From NCBI RefSeq assembly GCF_964340395.1, contig NW_027554292.1, positions 1 through 64,000 of the forward strand: a stretch of DNA of 64,000 nucleotides, written 5' to 3'. Positions within the stretch are counted from its first letter, which is position 1; every line of letters begins with the position of its first letter. Of this stretch, positions 26,001-38,561 are shown piece by piece. Origin of the DNA: Glandiceps talaboti (Eukaryota > Hemichordata > Enteropneusta > Spengelidae). The notes below the pieces were generated by a model. That model had not been told where the DNA came from. It worked only from the letters and a program-made list of their open reading frames with translations, and did no database searches. A program made the translations under genes and the position numbers.

Positions 26001-27799
26001 CCTAAGTCCTAAATCATACTTAAGTCCTAAATCATAATCTAAGTCCTAAAACTTTAGCTAAGTCCTAAATCATACCTAAGTCTTAAAGCATACCTAAGTC
26101 CTAAAGCATACCTAAGTCCTAAAGCATAACCTAAGTCCTAAATCATAACATAAGTCCTAAATCATACTTAAGTCCTAAATCATAATCTAAGTCCTAAATC
26201 TTTAGCTAAGTCTTAAATCATAACCTAAGTCCTAAATCATAACCTAAGTCCTAAAGCATACCTAAGTCTTAAAGCATACCTAAGTCCTAATCATAACCTA
26301 AGTCCTAAATCATAACCTAAGTCCTAAATCATAACTAAGTCCTAAATCATAACTAAGTCCTAAATCATACGTAAGTCCTAAATCATAACCTAAGTCCTAA
26401 AGCATACCTAAGTCTTAAAGCATACCTAAGTCCTAATCATAACCTAAGTCCTAAATCATAACCTCAGTCCTAAATCATAACTAAGTCCTAAAGCATATCT
26501 AAGTCCTAAATCATACGTAAGTCCTAAATCATGCCTAAGTCCTAAGTAATAACCTAAGTCCTAAATCATACCTAAGTCCTAAAGCATAACCTAAGTCCTA
26601 AATCATAACCTAAGTCATAAAGCATAACCTAAGTCCTAAATCATAACTTAAGTCCTAAATCATAACATAAGTCCTAAATCATAATCTAATTCCTAAATCT
26701 TTAGCTAAGTCCTAAATCATACCTAAGTCCTAAATCATAACCTAAGTCCTAAAGCATAACCTAAGTCCTAAATCATAACATAAGGCCTAAATCATACTTA
26801 AGTCCTAAATCATAATCTAAGTCCTAAATCTTTAGCTAAGTCTTAAATCATATGTAAGTCCTAAATCATAACCTAAGTCCTAAAGCATACCTAAGTCTTA
26901 AAGCATACCTAAGTCCTAATCATAACCTAAGTCCTAAAGCATATCTAAGTCCTAAATCATACCTAAGTCCTAAAGCATAACCTAAGTCCTAAATCATAAC
27001 CTAAGTCCTAAATCATAACATAAGTCCTAAATCATAATGTAATTCCTAAATCTTTAGCTAAGTCCTAAATCATACCTAAGTCCTAAATCATAACCTAAGT
27101 CCTAAATCATAACATAAGTCCTAAATCATAACGTAATTCCTAAATCTTTAGCTAAGTCCTAAATCATACCTAAGTCCTAAATCATACGTAAGTCCTAAAG
27201 CATAACCTAAGTCCTAAATCATAACCTAAGTCCTAAATCATAACCTAAGTCCTAAAGCATAACCTAAGTCCTAAAGCATAACCTAAGTCCTAAAGCATAA
27301 CCTAAGTCCTAAAGCATAACCTAAGTCTAAAGCATAACATAAGTCCTAAAGCATAACATAAGTCCTAAAGCATAACACAAGTCCTAAAGCATAACACAAG
27401 TCCTAAAGCATAACACAAGTCCTAAAGCATAACACAAGTCCTAAAGCATAACACAAGTCCTAAAGCATAACCTAAGTCCTAAAGCATAACCTAAGTCCTA
27501 AAGCATAACCTAAGTCCTAAATCATACTTAAGTCCTAAATCATAATCTAAGTCCTAAATCTTTAGCTAAGTCCTAAATCATACGTAAGTCCTAAATCATA
27601 ACCTAAGTCCTAAATCATAACTAAGTCCTAAAGCATATCTAAGTCCTAAATCATACGTAAGTCCTAAATCATGTCTAAGTCCTAAGTAATAACCTAAGTC
27701 CTAAATCATACCTAAGTCCTAAATCATAACCTAAGTCCTAAAGCATAACCTAAGTCCTAAATCATACTTAAGTCCTAAATCATAACCTAAGTCCTAAAG

Positions 27800-30700
27800 C
27801 ATAACCTAAGTCCTAAATCATACTTAAGTCCTAAATCATAATCTAAGTCCTAAATCTTTAGCTAAGTCCTAAATCATACGTAAGTCCTAAATCATAACCT
27901 AAGTCCTAAATCATAACCTAAGTCCTAAAGTATAACCTAAGTCCTAAAGCATAACCTAAGTCCTAAAGCATAACCTAAGTCCTAAATCATACCTAAGTCC
28001 TAAATCATAACCTAAGTCCTAAAGCATAACCTAAGTCCTAAATCTTTAGCTAAGTCCTAAATCATACGTAAGTCCTAAATCATAACCTAAGTCCTAAAGC
28101 ATAACCTAAGTCATAAAGCATAACCTAAGTCCTAAATCATAATCTAATTCCTAAATCATACCTAAGTCCTAAAGTATATCTAAGTCCTAAAGTATACCTA
28201 AGTCCTAAATCATACCTAAGTCCTAAAGCATACCTAAGTCTTAAAGCATACCTAAGTCCTAATCATAACCTAAGTCCTAAATCATAACCTAAGTCCTAAA
28301 TCATAACTAAGTCGTAAATCATAACTAAGTCCTAAAGCATATCTAAGTCCAAAATCATACGTAAGTCCTAAATCATGCCTAAGTCCTAAGTAATAACCTA
28401 AGTCCTAAATCATACCTAAGTCCTAAAGCATAACCTAAGTCCTAAATCATAACATAAGTCCTAAATCATACTTAAGTCCTAAATCATAATCTAAGTCCTA
28501 AATCTTTAGCTAAGTCTTAAATCATAACCTAAGTCCTAAATCATAACCTAAGTCCTAAAGCATACCTAAGTCTTAAAGCATACCTAAGTCCTAATCATAA
28601 CCTAAGTCCTAAATCATAACCTAAGTCCTAAATCATAACTAAGTCCTAAATCATAACTAAGTCCTAAAGCATATCTAAGTCCTAAATCATACCTAAGTCC
28701 TAAAGCATAACCTAAGTCCTCAATCATAACCTAAGTCCTAAATCATAACATAAGTCCTAAATCATAATGTAATTCCTAAATCTTTAGCTAAGTCCTAAAT
28801 CATACCTAAGTCCTAAATCATACCTAAGTCCTAAAGCATAACCTAAGTCCTAAATCATAACCTAAGTCCTAAAGCATAACTAAGTCCTAAAGCATAACCT
28901 GAGTCCTAAAGCATAACCTAAGTCCTAAAGCATAACAAAAGTCCTAAAGCATAACACAAGTCCTAAAGCATAACACAAGTCCTAAAGCATAACCTAAGTC
29001 CTAAAGCATAACCTAAGTCCTAAAGCATAACCTAAGTCCTAAAGCATAACCTAAGTCCTAAAGCATAACCTAAGTCCTAAAGCATAACCTAAGTCCTAAA
29101 GCATAATCTAATTCCTAAATCATACCTAAGTCCTAAAGCATACCTAAGTCCTAAATCATACCTAAGTCCTAAAGCATACCTAAGTCTTAAAGCATACCTA
29201 AGTCCTAAAGCATACCTAAGTCTTAAAGCATACCTAAGTCCTAATCATAACCTAAGTCCTAAATCATAACCTAAGTCCTAAATCATAACTAAGTCCTAAA
29301 TCATAACTAAGTCCTAAAGCATATCTAAGTCCTAAATCATACGTAAGTCCTAAATCATGCCTAAGACCTAAGTAATAACCTAAGTCCTAAATCATACCTA
29401 AGTCCTAAATCATAACTAAGTCCTAAATCATACCTAAGTCCTAAATCTTTAGCTAAGTCCTAAATCATACGTAAGTCCTAAATCATAACCTAAGTCCTAA
29501 AGTATAACCTAAGTCCTAAAGCATAACGTAAGTCCTAAAGCATAACCTAAGTCCTAAAGTATAACATAAGTCCTAAAGCATAACCTAAGTCCTAAAGCAT
29601 ACCTAAGTCCTAAATCATACCTAAGTCCTAAAGCATATCTAAGTCCTAAATCATACCTAAGTCCTAAATCGTAACATAAGTCCTAAATCATAATCTAAGT
29701 CCTAAATCTTTAGCTAAGTCCTAAATCATATCTAAGTTCTAAAACATAACCTAAAGCATAACCTAAGTCCTAAATCATACCTAAGTCCTAAATCATAATC
29801 TAAGTCCTAAATCTTTAGCTAAGTCCTAAATCATAACCTAAGTCCTAAATCATAACATAAGTCCTAAATCATAATCTAATTCCTAAATCTTTAGCTAAGT
29901 CATAAATCATACCTAAGTCCTAAATCATAACCTAAGTCCTAAAGCATAACCTAAGTCCTAAATCATAATCTAAGTCCTAAATCATACCTAAGTCCTAAAT
30001 CATAATCTAAGTTCTAAATCATACCAAAGAACTAAATCATAATCTAACTCCTAAATCTTTAGCTAAGTCCTAAATCATACGTAAGTCCTAAATCATAACC
30101 TAAGTCCTAAATCATAACCTAAGTCCTAAAGTATAACCTAAGTCCTAAAGCATAACCTAAGTCCTAAAGCATAACCTAAGTCCTAAATCATACCTAAGTC
30201 CTAAATCATAACCTAAGTCCTAAAGCATAACCTAAGTCCTAAATCATACTTAAGTCCTAAATCATAATCTAAGTCCTAAATCTTTAGCTAAGTCCTAAAT
30301 CATACGTAAGTCCTAAATCATAACCTAAGTCCTAAAGCATAACCTAAGTCATAAAGCATAACCTAAGTCCTAAATCATAATCTAATTCCTAAATCATACC
30401 TAAGTCCTAAAGTATATCTAAGTCCTAAAGTATACCTAAGTCCTAAATCATAATCTAAGTCCTAAATCTTTAGCTAAGTCCTAAATCATACGTAAGTCCT
30501 AAATCATAACCTAAGTCCTAAATCATAACTAAGTCCTAAATCATATCTAAGTCCTAAATCATACGTAAGTCCTAAATCATGCCTAAGTCCTAAGTAATAA
30601 CCTAAGTCCTAAATCATACCTAAGTCCTAAATCATAACCTAAGTCCTAAAGCATAACCTAAGTCCTAAATCATACTTAAGTCCTAAATCATAACCTAAGT

Positions 30701-33700
30701 CCTAAAGCATAACCTAAGTCCTAAATCATACTTAAGTCCTAAATCATAATCTAAGTCCTAAATCTTTAGCTAAGTCCTAAATCATACATAAGTCCTAAAT
30801 CATAACCTAAGTCCTAAATCATAACCTAAGTCCTCAAGTATAACCTAAGTCCTAAAGCATAACCTAAGTCCTAAAGCATAACCTAAGTCCTAAATCATAC
30901 TTAAGTCCTAAATCATAATCTAAGTCCTAAATCTTTAGCTAAGTCCTAAATCATACGTAAGTCCTAAATCATAACCTAAGTCCTAAAGCATAACCTAAGT
31001 CATAAAGCATAACCTAAGTCCTAAATCATAATCTAATTCCTAAATCATACCTAAGTCCTAAAGTATATCTAAGTCCTAAAGTATACCTAAGTCCTAAATC
31101 ATACCTAAGTCCTAAAGCATACCTAAGTCTTAAAGCATACCTAAGTCCTAATCATAACCTAAGTCCTAAATCATAACCTAAGTCCTAAATCATAACTAAG
31201 TCGTAAATCATAACTAAGTCCTAAAGCATATCTAAGTCCTAAATCATACGTAAGTCCTAAATCATGCCTAAGTCCTAAGTAATAACCTAAGTCCTAAATC
31301 ATACCTAAGTCCTAAAGCATAACCTAAGTCCTAAATCATAACATAAGTCATAAATCATACTTAAGTCCTAAATCATAATCTAAGTCCTAAATCTTTAGCT
31401 AAGTCTTAAATCATAACCTAAGTCCTAAATCATAACCTAAGTCCTAAAGCATACCTAAGTCTTAAAGCATACCTAAGTCCTAATCATAACCTAAGTCCTA
31501 AATCATAACCTAAGTCCTAAATCATAACTAAGTCCTAAAGCATATCTAAGTCCTAAATCATACCTAAGTCCTAAAGCATAACCTAAGTCCTCAATCATAA
31601 CCTAAGTCCTAAATCATAACATAAGTCCTAAATCATAATGTAATTCCTAAATCTTTAGCTAAGTCCTAAATCATACCTAAGTCCTAAATCATACCTAAGT
31701 CCTAAAGCATAACCTAAGTCCTAAATCATAACCTAAGTCCTAAAGCATAACCTAAGTCCTAAAGCATAACCTAAGTCCTAAAGCATAACCTAAGTCCTAA
31801 AGCATAACACAAGTCCTAAAGCATAACACAAGTCCTAAAGCATAACACAAGTCCTAAAGCATAACCTAAGTCCTAAAGCATAACCTAAGTCCTAAAGCAT
31901 AACCTAAGTCCTAAAGCATAACCTAAGTCCTAAAGCAAAACCTAAGTCCTAAAGCATAACCTAAGTCCTAAAGCATAATCTAATTCCTAAATCATACCTA
32001 AGTCCTAAAGCATATCTAAGTCCTAAAGCATACCTAAGTCCTAAATCATACCTAAGTCCTAAAGCATACCTAAGTCTTAAAGCATACCTAAGTCCTAAAG
32101 CATACCTAAGTCTTAAAGCATACCTAAGTCCTAATCATAACCTAAGTCCTAAATCATAACCTAAGTCCTAAATCATAACTAAGTCCTAAATCATAACTAA
32201 GTCCTAAAGCATATCTAAGTCCTAAATCATACGTAAGTCCTAAATCATGCCTAAGACCTAAGTAATAACCTAAGTCCTAAATCATACCTAAGTCCTAAAT
32301 CATAACTAAGTCCTAAATCATACCTAAGTCCTAAATCTTTAGCTAAGTCCTAAATCATACGTAAGTCCTAAATCATAACCTAAGTCCTAAAGTATAACCT
32401 AAGTCCTAAAGCATAACGTAAGTCCTAAAGCATAACCTAAGTCCTAAAGTATAACATAAGTCCTAAAGCATAACCTAAGTCCTAAAGCATACCTAAGTCC
32501 TAAATCATACCTAAGTCCTAAAGCATATCTAAGTCCTAAATCATACCTAAGTCCTAAATCGTAACATAAGTCCTAAATCATAATCTAAGTCCTAAATCTT
32601 TAGCTAAGTCCTAAATCATATCTAAGTTCTAAAACATAACCTAAGTCCTAAATCATAATCTAAGTCCTAAATCTTTAGCTAAGTCCTAAATCATAACCTA
32701 AGTCCTAAATCATAACATAAGTCCTAAATCATAATCTAATTCCTAAATCTTTAGCTAAGTCCTAAATCATACCTAAGTCCTAAATCATAACCTAAGTCCT
32801 AAAGCATAACCTAAGTCCTAAATCATAATCTAAGTCCTAAATCATACCTAAGTCCTAAATCATAATCTAAGTTCTAAATCATACCAAAGAATTAAATCAT
32901 AACCTAAGTCCTAATTCATAACATAAGTCCTAAAGCATAACCTAAGTACTAAATCATATTTATGTGCTAATTTATAACCTAAGTCCTAAAGCATAACCTA
33001 AGTAAAAAAGCATAACCTAAGTCCTAAATCATACCTAAGTCCTAAAGCATACCTAAGTCCTAAATCATACCTAAGTCCTAAAGCATACCTAAGTCCTAAA
33101 GCATACCTAAGTCTTAAATCATAACCTAAGTCCTAAATCATACCTAAGTCCTAAATCATTACCTAAGTCCTAATCATAACTTAAGTCCTAAATCATAACC
33201 TAAGTCCTAAAGCATACCTAAGTCCTAAATCATACCTAAGTCCTAAAGCATACCTAAGTCTTAAATCATAACCTAAGTCCTAAATCATACCTAAGTCCTA
33301 AATCATAACCTAAGTCCTAATCATAACCTATGTCTTAAATCATAACCTAAGTCCTAAATCATAACTAAGTCCTAAATCATAACTAAGTCCTAAATCATAA
33401 TCTAAGTCCTAAATCTTTAGCTAAGTCCTAAATCATAACCTAAGACCTAATCATAACCTAAGTCCTAAATCATAACCTAAGTCCTAAAGCATAACCTAAG
33501 TCCTAAATCATAATCTAAGTCCTAAATCATACCTAAGTCCTAAAGCACATCTAAGTCCTAAATCATACCTAAGTCCTAAATCATAACCTAAGTCCTAAAT
33601 CATAACCTAAGTCCTAAAGCATAACCTAAGTACTAAATCATAATCTAAGTCCTAAATCATAACCTAAGTCCTAAATCATACCTAAGTCCTAAAGCATAAC

Positions 33701-35318
33701 CTAAGTACTAAATCATAACCTAAGTCCTAAATCATAACCTAACTCCTAAATCATAACCTAAGTCCTAAATCATAACCTAAGTCCTAAATCATAACCTAAG
33801 TCCTAAATCATACCTAAGTCCTAAATCATAATCTAAGTGCTAAATCATAATCTAAGTTCTAAATCATACCAAAGTCCTAAATCATAACCTAAGTCCTAAT
33901 TCATAACATTAGTCCTAAATCATAACCTAAGTCCTAAAGCATAACCTAAGTACTAAATCATACAGAAGTCCTAAATCATAGCCTAAGTCCTAAACCATAA
34001 CCTAAATCATAGCCTAAGTCCTAAATCATAACATAAGTCCTAAATCATAATCTAAGTCCTAAATCTTTAGCTAAGTCCTAAATCATACCTATGTCCTAAA
34101 TCATAACCTAAGTCCTAAAGCATAACCTAAGTCCTAAAGCATAACCTAAGTCCTAAATCATACCTAAGTCCTCAAGCATACCTAAGTCCTAAAGCATACC
34201 TAAGTCCTAAACCATATCTAAGTCCTAAATCATAACATAAGTCCTAAATCATAACCTAAGTCCTAAATCATAACCTAAATCATAGCCTAAGTCCTAAATC
34301 ATAACATAAGTCCTAAATCATATTTAAGTCCTAAAGCATAACCTAAGTCCTAAAGCATAACCTAAGTCCTAAATCATACCTAAGTCCTAAATCATACGTA
34401 AGTCCTAAATCATACCTAAGTCCTAAAGCATACCTAAGTCCTAAATCATATTTAAGTCCTAAATCATAATCTAAGTCCTAAATCTTTAGCTAAGTCCTAA
34501 ATCATAACCTAAGTCCTAAATCATAACATAAGTCCTAAATCATAATCTAATTCCTAAATCTTTAGCTAAGTCCTAAATCATACCTAAGTCCTAAATCATA
34601 ACCTAAGTCCTAAAGCATAACCTAAGTCCTAAATCATAATCTAAGTCCTAAATCATACCTAAGTCCTAAATCATAATCTAAGTTCTAAATCATACCAAAG
34701 AATTAAATCATAACCTAAGTCCTAATTCATAACATAAGTCCTAAAGCATAACCTAAGTACTAAATCATATTTATGTGCTAATTTATAACATAAGTCCTAA
34801 AGCATAACCTAAGTAAAAAAGCATAACCTAAGTCCTAAATCATACCTAAGTCCTAAAGCATACCTAAGTCCTAAATCATACCTAAGTCCTAAAGCATACC
34901 TAAGTCCTAAAGCATACCTAAGTCTTAAATCATAACCTAAGTCCTAAATCATACCTAAGTCCTAAATCATTACCTAAGTCCTAATCATAACTTAAGTCCT
35001 AAATCATAACCTAAGTCCTAAAGCATACCTAAGTCCTAAATCATACCTAAGTCCTAAAGCATACCTAAGTCTTAAATCATAACCTAAGTCCTAAATCATA
35101 CCTAAGTCCTAAAGCATAACCTAAGTCCTAAAGCATAATCTAATTCCTAAATCATACCTAAGTCCTAAAGCATATCTAAGTCCTAAAGCATACCTAAGTC
35201 CTAAATCATACCTAAGTCCTAAAGCATACCTAAGTCTTAAAGCATACCTAAGTCCTAAAGCATACCTAAGTCTTAAAGCATACCTAAGTCCTAATCATAA
35301 CCTAAGTCCTAAATCATA
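27800..35318. repeat. 7,496-bp unit, third copy inside copy B
   Basis: Matches 7998-15516 at +19,802 and 15494-23012 at +12,306. Markers: GTCCAAAATC at 28348, CCTGAG at 28899, CCAAAGAAT at 32883 and CCAAAG at 34694. It occurs once in copy B but twice in copy A. This is the key evidence that a 7,496-bp step (gain in A or loss in B) happened separately from the 12,306-bp duplication. Confidence 0.88.
32866..34822. repeat. Divergent monomer domain, third copy
   Basis: Displaced 12,306 bp from the second copy and 19,802 bp from the first. Markers CCAAAG at 32883 and 34694 are preserved. A partial further copy follows at about 36.04-36.3 kb (CCAAAG at 36055, exactly 12,306 after 23749). No copy was seen to the right of 36.3 kb or to the left of 12.8 kb, apart from a short piece near 10.2 kb. 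Confidence 0.85.
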
Positions 35319-38300
35319 ACCTAAGTCCTAAATCATAACTAAGTCCTAAATCATAACTAAGTCCTAAAGCATATCTAAGTCCTAAATCATACGTAAGTCC
35401 TAAATCATGCCTAAGACCTAAGTAATAACCTAAGTCCTAAATCATACCTAAGTCCTAAATCATAACTAAGTCCTAAATCATACCTAAGTCCTAAATCTTT
35501 AGCTAAGTCCTAAATCATACGTAAGTCCTAAATCATAACCTAAGTCCTAAAGTATAACCTAAGTCCTAAAGCATAACGTAAGTCCTAAAGCATAACCTAA
35601 GTCCTAAAGTATAACATAAGTCCTAAAGCATAACCTAAGTCCTAAAGCATACCTAAGTCCTAAATCATACCTAAGTCCTAAAGCATATCTAAGTCCTAAA
35701 TCATACCTAAGTCCTAAATCGTAACATAAGTCCTAAATCATAATCTAAGTCCTAAATCTTTAGCTAAGTCCTAAATCATATCTAAGTTCTAAAACATAAC
35801 CTAAAGCATAACCTAAGTCCTAAATCATAATCTAAGTGCTAAATCTTTAGCTAAGTCCTAAATCATAACCTAAGTCCTAAATCATAACATAAGTCCTAAA
35901 TCATAATCTAATTCCTAAATCTTTAGCTAAGTCCTAAATCATACCTAAGTCCTAAATCATAACCTAAGTCCTAAAGCATAACCTAAGTCCTAAATCATAA
36001 TCTAAGTCCTAAATCATACCTAAGTCCTAAATCATAATCTAAGTTCTAAATCATACCAAAGAATTAAATCATAACCTAAGTCCTAATTCATAACATAAGT
36101 CCTAAAGCATAACCTAAGTACTAAATCATATTTATGTGCTAATTTATAACCTAAGTCCTAAAGCATAACCTAAGTAAAAAAGCATAACCTAAGTCCTAAA
36201 TCATACCTAAGTCCTAAAGCATACCTAAGTCCTAAATCATACCTAAGTCCTAAAGCATACCTAAGTCCTAAAGCATACCTAAGTCTTAAATCATAACCTA
36301 AGTCCTAAATCATACCTAAGTCCTAATCATAACCTATGTCTTAAATCATAACCTAAGTCCTCAATCATAACTTAAGTCCTAAATCATAACATAAGTCCTA
36401 AATCATAATCTAATTCCTAAATCTTTAGCTAAGTCCTAAATCATACCTAAGTCCTAAATCATAACCTAAGTCCTAAAGCATAACCTAAGTCCTAAATCAT
36501 ACTTAAGTCCTAAATCATAATCTAAGTCCTAAATCTTTAGCTAAGTCCTAAATCATACGTAAGACCTAAATCATAACCTAAGTCCTAAATCATAACCTAA
36601 GTCCTAAAGTATAACCTAAGTCCTAAAGCATAACCTAAGTCCTAAAGCCTAACCTAAGTCCTAAAGCATAACCTAAGTCATAAAGCATAACCTAAGTCCT
36701 AAATCAAAATCTAATTCCTAAATCATACCTAAGTCCTAAAGCATATCTAAGTCCTAAAGCATACCTAAGTCCTAAAGCATACCTAAGTCCTAAAGCATAC
36801 CTAAGTCTTAAAGCATACCTAAGTCCTAATCATAACCTAAGTCCTAAATCATAACCTAAGTCCTAAATCATAACTAAGTCCTAAATCATAACTAAGTCCT
36901 AAAGCATATCTAAGTCCTAAATCATACGTAAGTCCTAAATCATGCCTAAGTCCTAAGTAATAACCTAAGTCCTAAATCATACCTAAGTCCTAAATCATAA
37001 CCTAAGTCCTAAATCATACTTAAGTCCTAAATCATAACCTAAGTCCTAAATCATAACCTAAGTCCTAAAGCATAACCTAAGTCCTAAATCATAATCTAAT
37101 TCCTAAATCATACCTAAGTCCTAAAGCATACCTAAGTCTTAAAGCATACCTAAGTCCTAATCATAACCTAAGTCCTAAATCATAACCTAAGTCCTAAATC
37201 ATAACCTAAGTCCTAAAGCATAACCTAAGTCCTAAATCATACTTAAGTCCTAAATCATAACCTAAGTCCTAAATCATACTTAAGTCCTAAATCATAATCT
37301 AAGTCCTAAATCTTTAGCTAAGTCCTAAATCATACGTAAGTCCTAAATCATAACCTAAGTCCTAAATCATAACCTAAGTCCTAAAGTATAACCTAAGTCC
37401 TAAAGCATAACCTAAGTCCTAAAGCATAACCTAAGTCCTAAAGCATAACCTAAGTCCTAAATCATAATCTAATTCCTAAATCATACCTAAGTCCTAAAGC
37501 ATATCTAAGTCCTAAATCATACGTAAGTCCTAAATCATGCCTAAGTCCTAAGTAATAACCTAAGTCCTAAATCATACCTAAGTCCTAAAGCATAACCTAA
37601 GTCCTAAATCATAACATAAGTCCTAAATCATAATCTAATTCCTAAAATTTTAGCTAAGTCCTAAATCATACCTAAGTCCTAAATCATAACCTAAGTCCTA
37701 AAGCATAACCTAAGTCCTAAATCATACTTAAGTCCTAAATCATAATCTAAGTCCTAAATCTTTAGCTAAGTCCTAAATCATACGTAAGTCCTAAATCATA
37801 ATCTAAGTCCTAAATCATAACCTAAGTCCTAAAGTATAACCTAAGTCCTAAAGTATAACGTAAGTCCTAAAGCATAACCTAAGTCCTAAAGCATAACCTA
37901 AGTCCTAAAGCATAACCTAAGTCCTAAAGCATACCTAAGTCCTAAATCATACCTAAGTCCTAAATCTTTAGCTAAGTCCTAAATCGTAACATAAGTCCTA
38001 AATCATAATCTAAGTCCTAAATCTTTAGCTAAGTCCTAAATCATACCTAAGTCCTAAATCATAACCTAAGTCCTAAATCATACCTAAATCCTAATGCATA
38101 TCTAAGTCCTAAATCATACCTAAGTCCTAAGTAATAACCTAAGTCCTAAATCATACCTAAGTCCTAAAGCATAACCTAAGTCCTAAATCATAACTTAAGT
38201 CCTAAATCATAACATAAGTCCTAAATCATAATCTAATTCCTAAATCTTTATCTAAGTCCTAAATCATACCTAAGTCCTAAATCATAACCTAAGTCCTAAA

Positions 38301-38363
38301 GCATAACCTAAGTCCTAAATCATACTTAAGTCCTAAATCATAATCTAAGTCCTAAAACTTTAG

Positions 38364-38561
38364 CTAAGTCCTAAATCATACCTAAGTCTTAAAGCATACC
38401 TAAGTCCTAAAGCATACCTAAGTCTTAAAGCATACCTAAGTCCTAATTCATACCTAAGTCCTAAAGCATACCTAAGTCCTAAAGCATACCTAAGTCTTAA
38501 AGCATACCTAAGTCCTAAAGCATACCTAAGTCTTAAAGCATACCTAAGTCCTAATCATAAC
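38364..38561. repeat. Longest pure run of 18-bp monomers
   Basis: Eleven consecutive 18-bp units with no 19-bp unit between them. Because 18 is a multiple of three, one forward frame (CTA AGT CCT AAA GCA TAC, a six-residue period LSPKAY or LSLKAY) and one reverse frame stay open throughout. There is no in-frame ATG and 19-bp units close the frame on either side, so it is not a gene. A copy lies at 50039-50236 (spacing 11,675), and shorter runs are at about 4.08-4.21 and 46.80-46.93 kb. Confidence 0.8.

Larger units (their letters stand above)
6305..26106. repeat. Large higher-order unit, copy A (12,306-bp unit with extra 7,496 bp)
   Basis: This 19,802-bp stretch is followed directly by a second copy at 26107-38424. 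Aligned at +19,802, positions 6305-15516 match 26107-35318. Aligned at +12,306, positions 15494-26118 match 27800-38424. The difference, 7,496 bp, is an internal tandem duplication present only in this copy. Rare shared markers confirm it: CCTCAG at 6661 and 26463, CCTGAG near 9097, 16593 and 28899, CCAAAGAAT at 13081, 20577 and 32883, and GCCTAACC at 24341 and 36647. I saw no point difference at the markers compared, which suggests a recent event. Left limit: 6304 is T where 26106 is G. The copy junction has 12 bp of shared sequence at 26107-26118. Confidence 0.9.
26107..38424. repeat. Large higher-order unit, copy B
   Basis: This is the second tandem copy of the 12,306-bp unit. Its left part matches 6305-15516 (spacing 19,802) and its right part matches 15494-26118 (spacing 12,306). 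The middle, 27800-35318, matches both internal copies of the left block. It therefore carries one 7,496-bp segment where copy A carries two. It ends at 38424, where the next base departs from the copy A alignment (38425 T, against C at 26119). Its last 1.86 kb (36565-38424) is also the start of the next duplicated block. The two large duplications therefore overlap, and the array grew in at least two large steps. Confidence 0.9.

Noticed and set aside
38364-38561. Repeat-protein coding region (LSPKAY period)
   Set aside because: The open frame depends on a short run of 18-bp units, has no ATG, and is closed by 19-bp units on both sides. Elsewhere TAA occurs in all three forward frames of every 19-mer.
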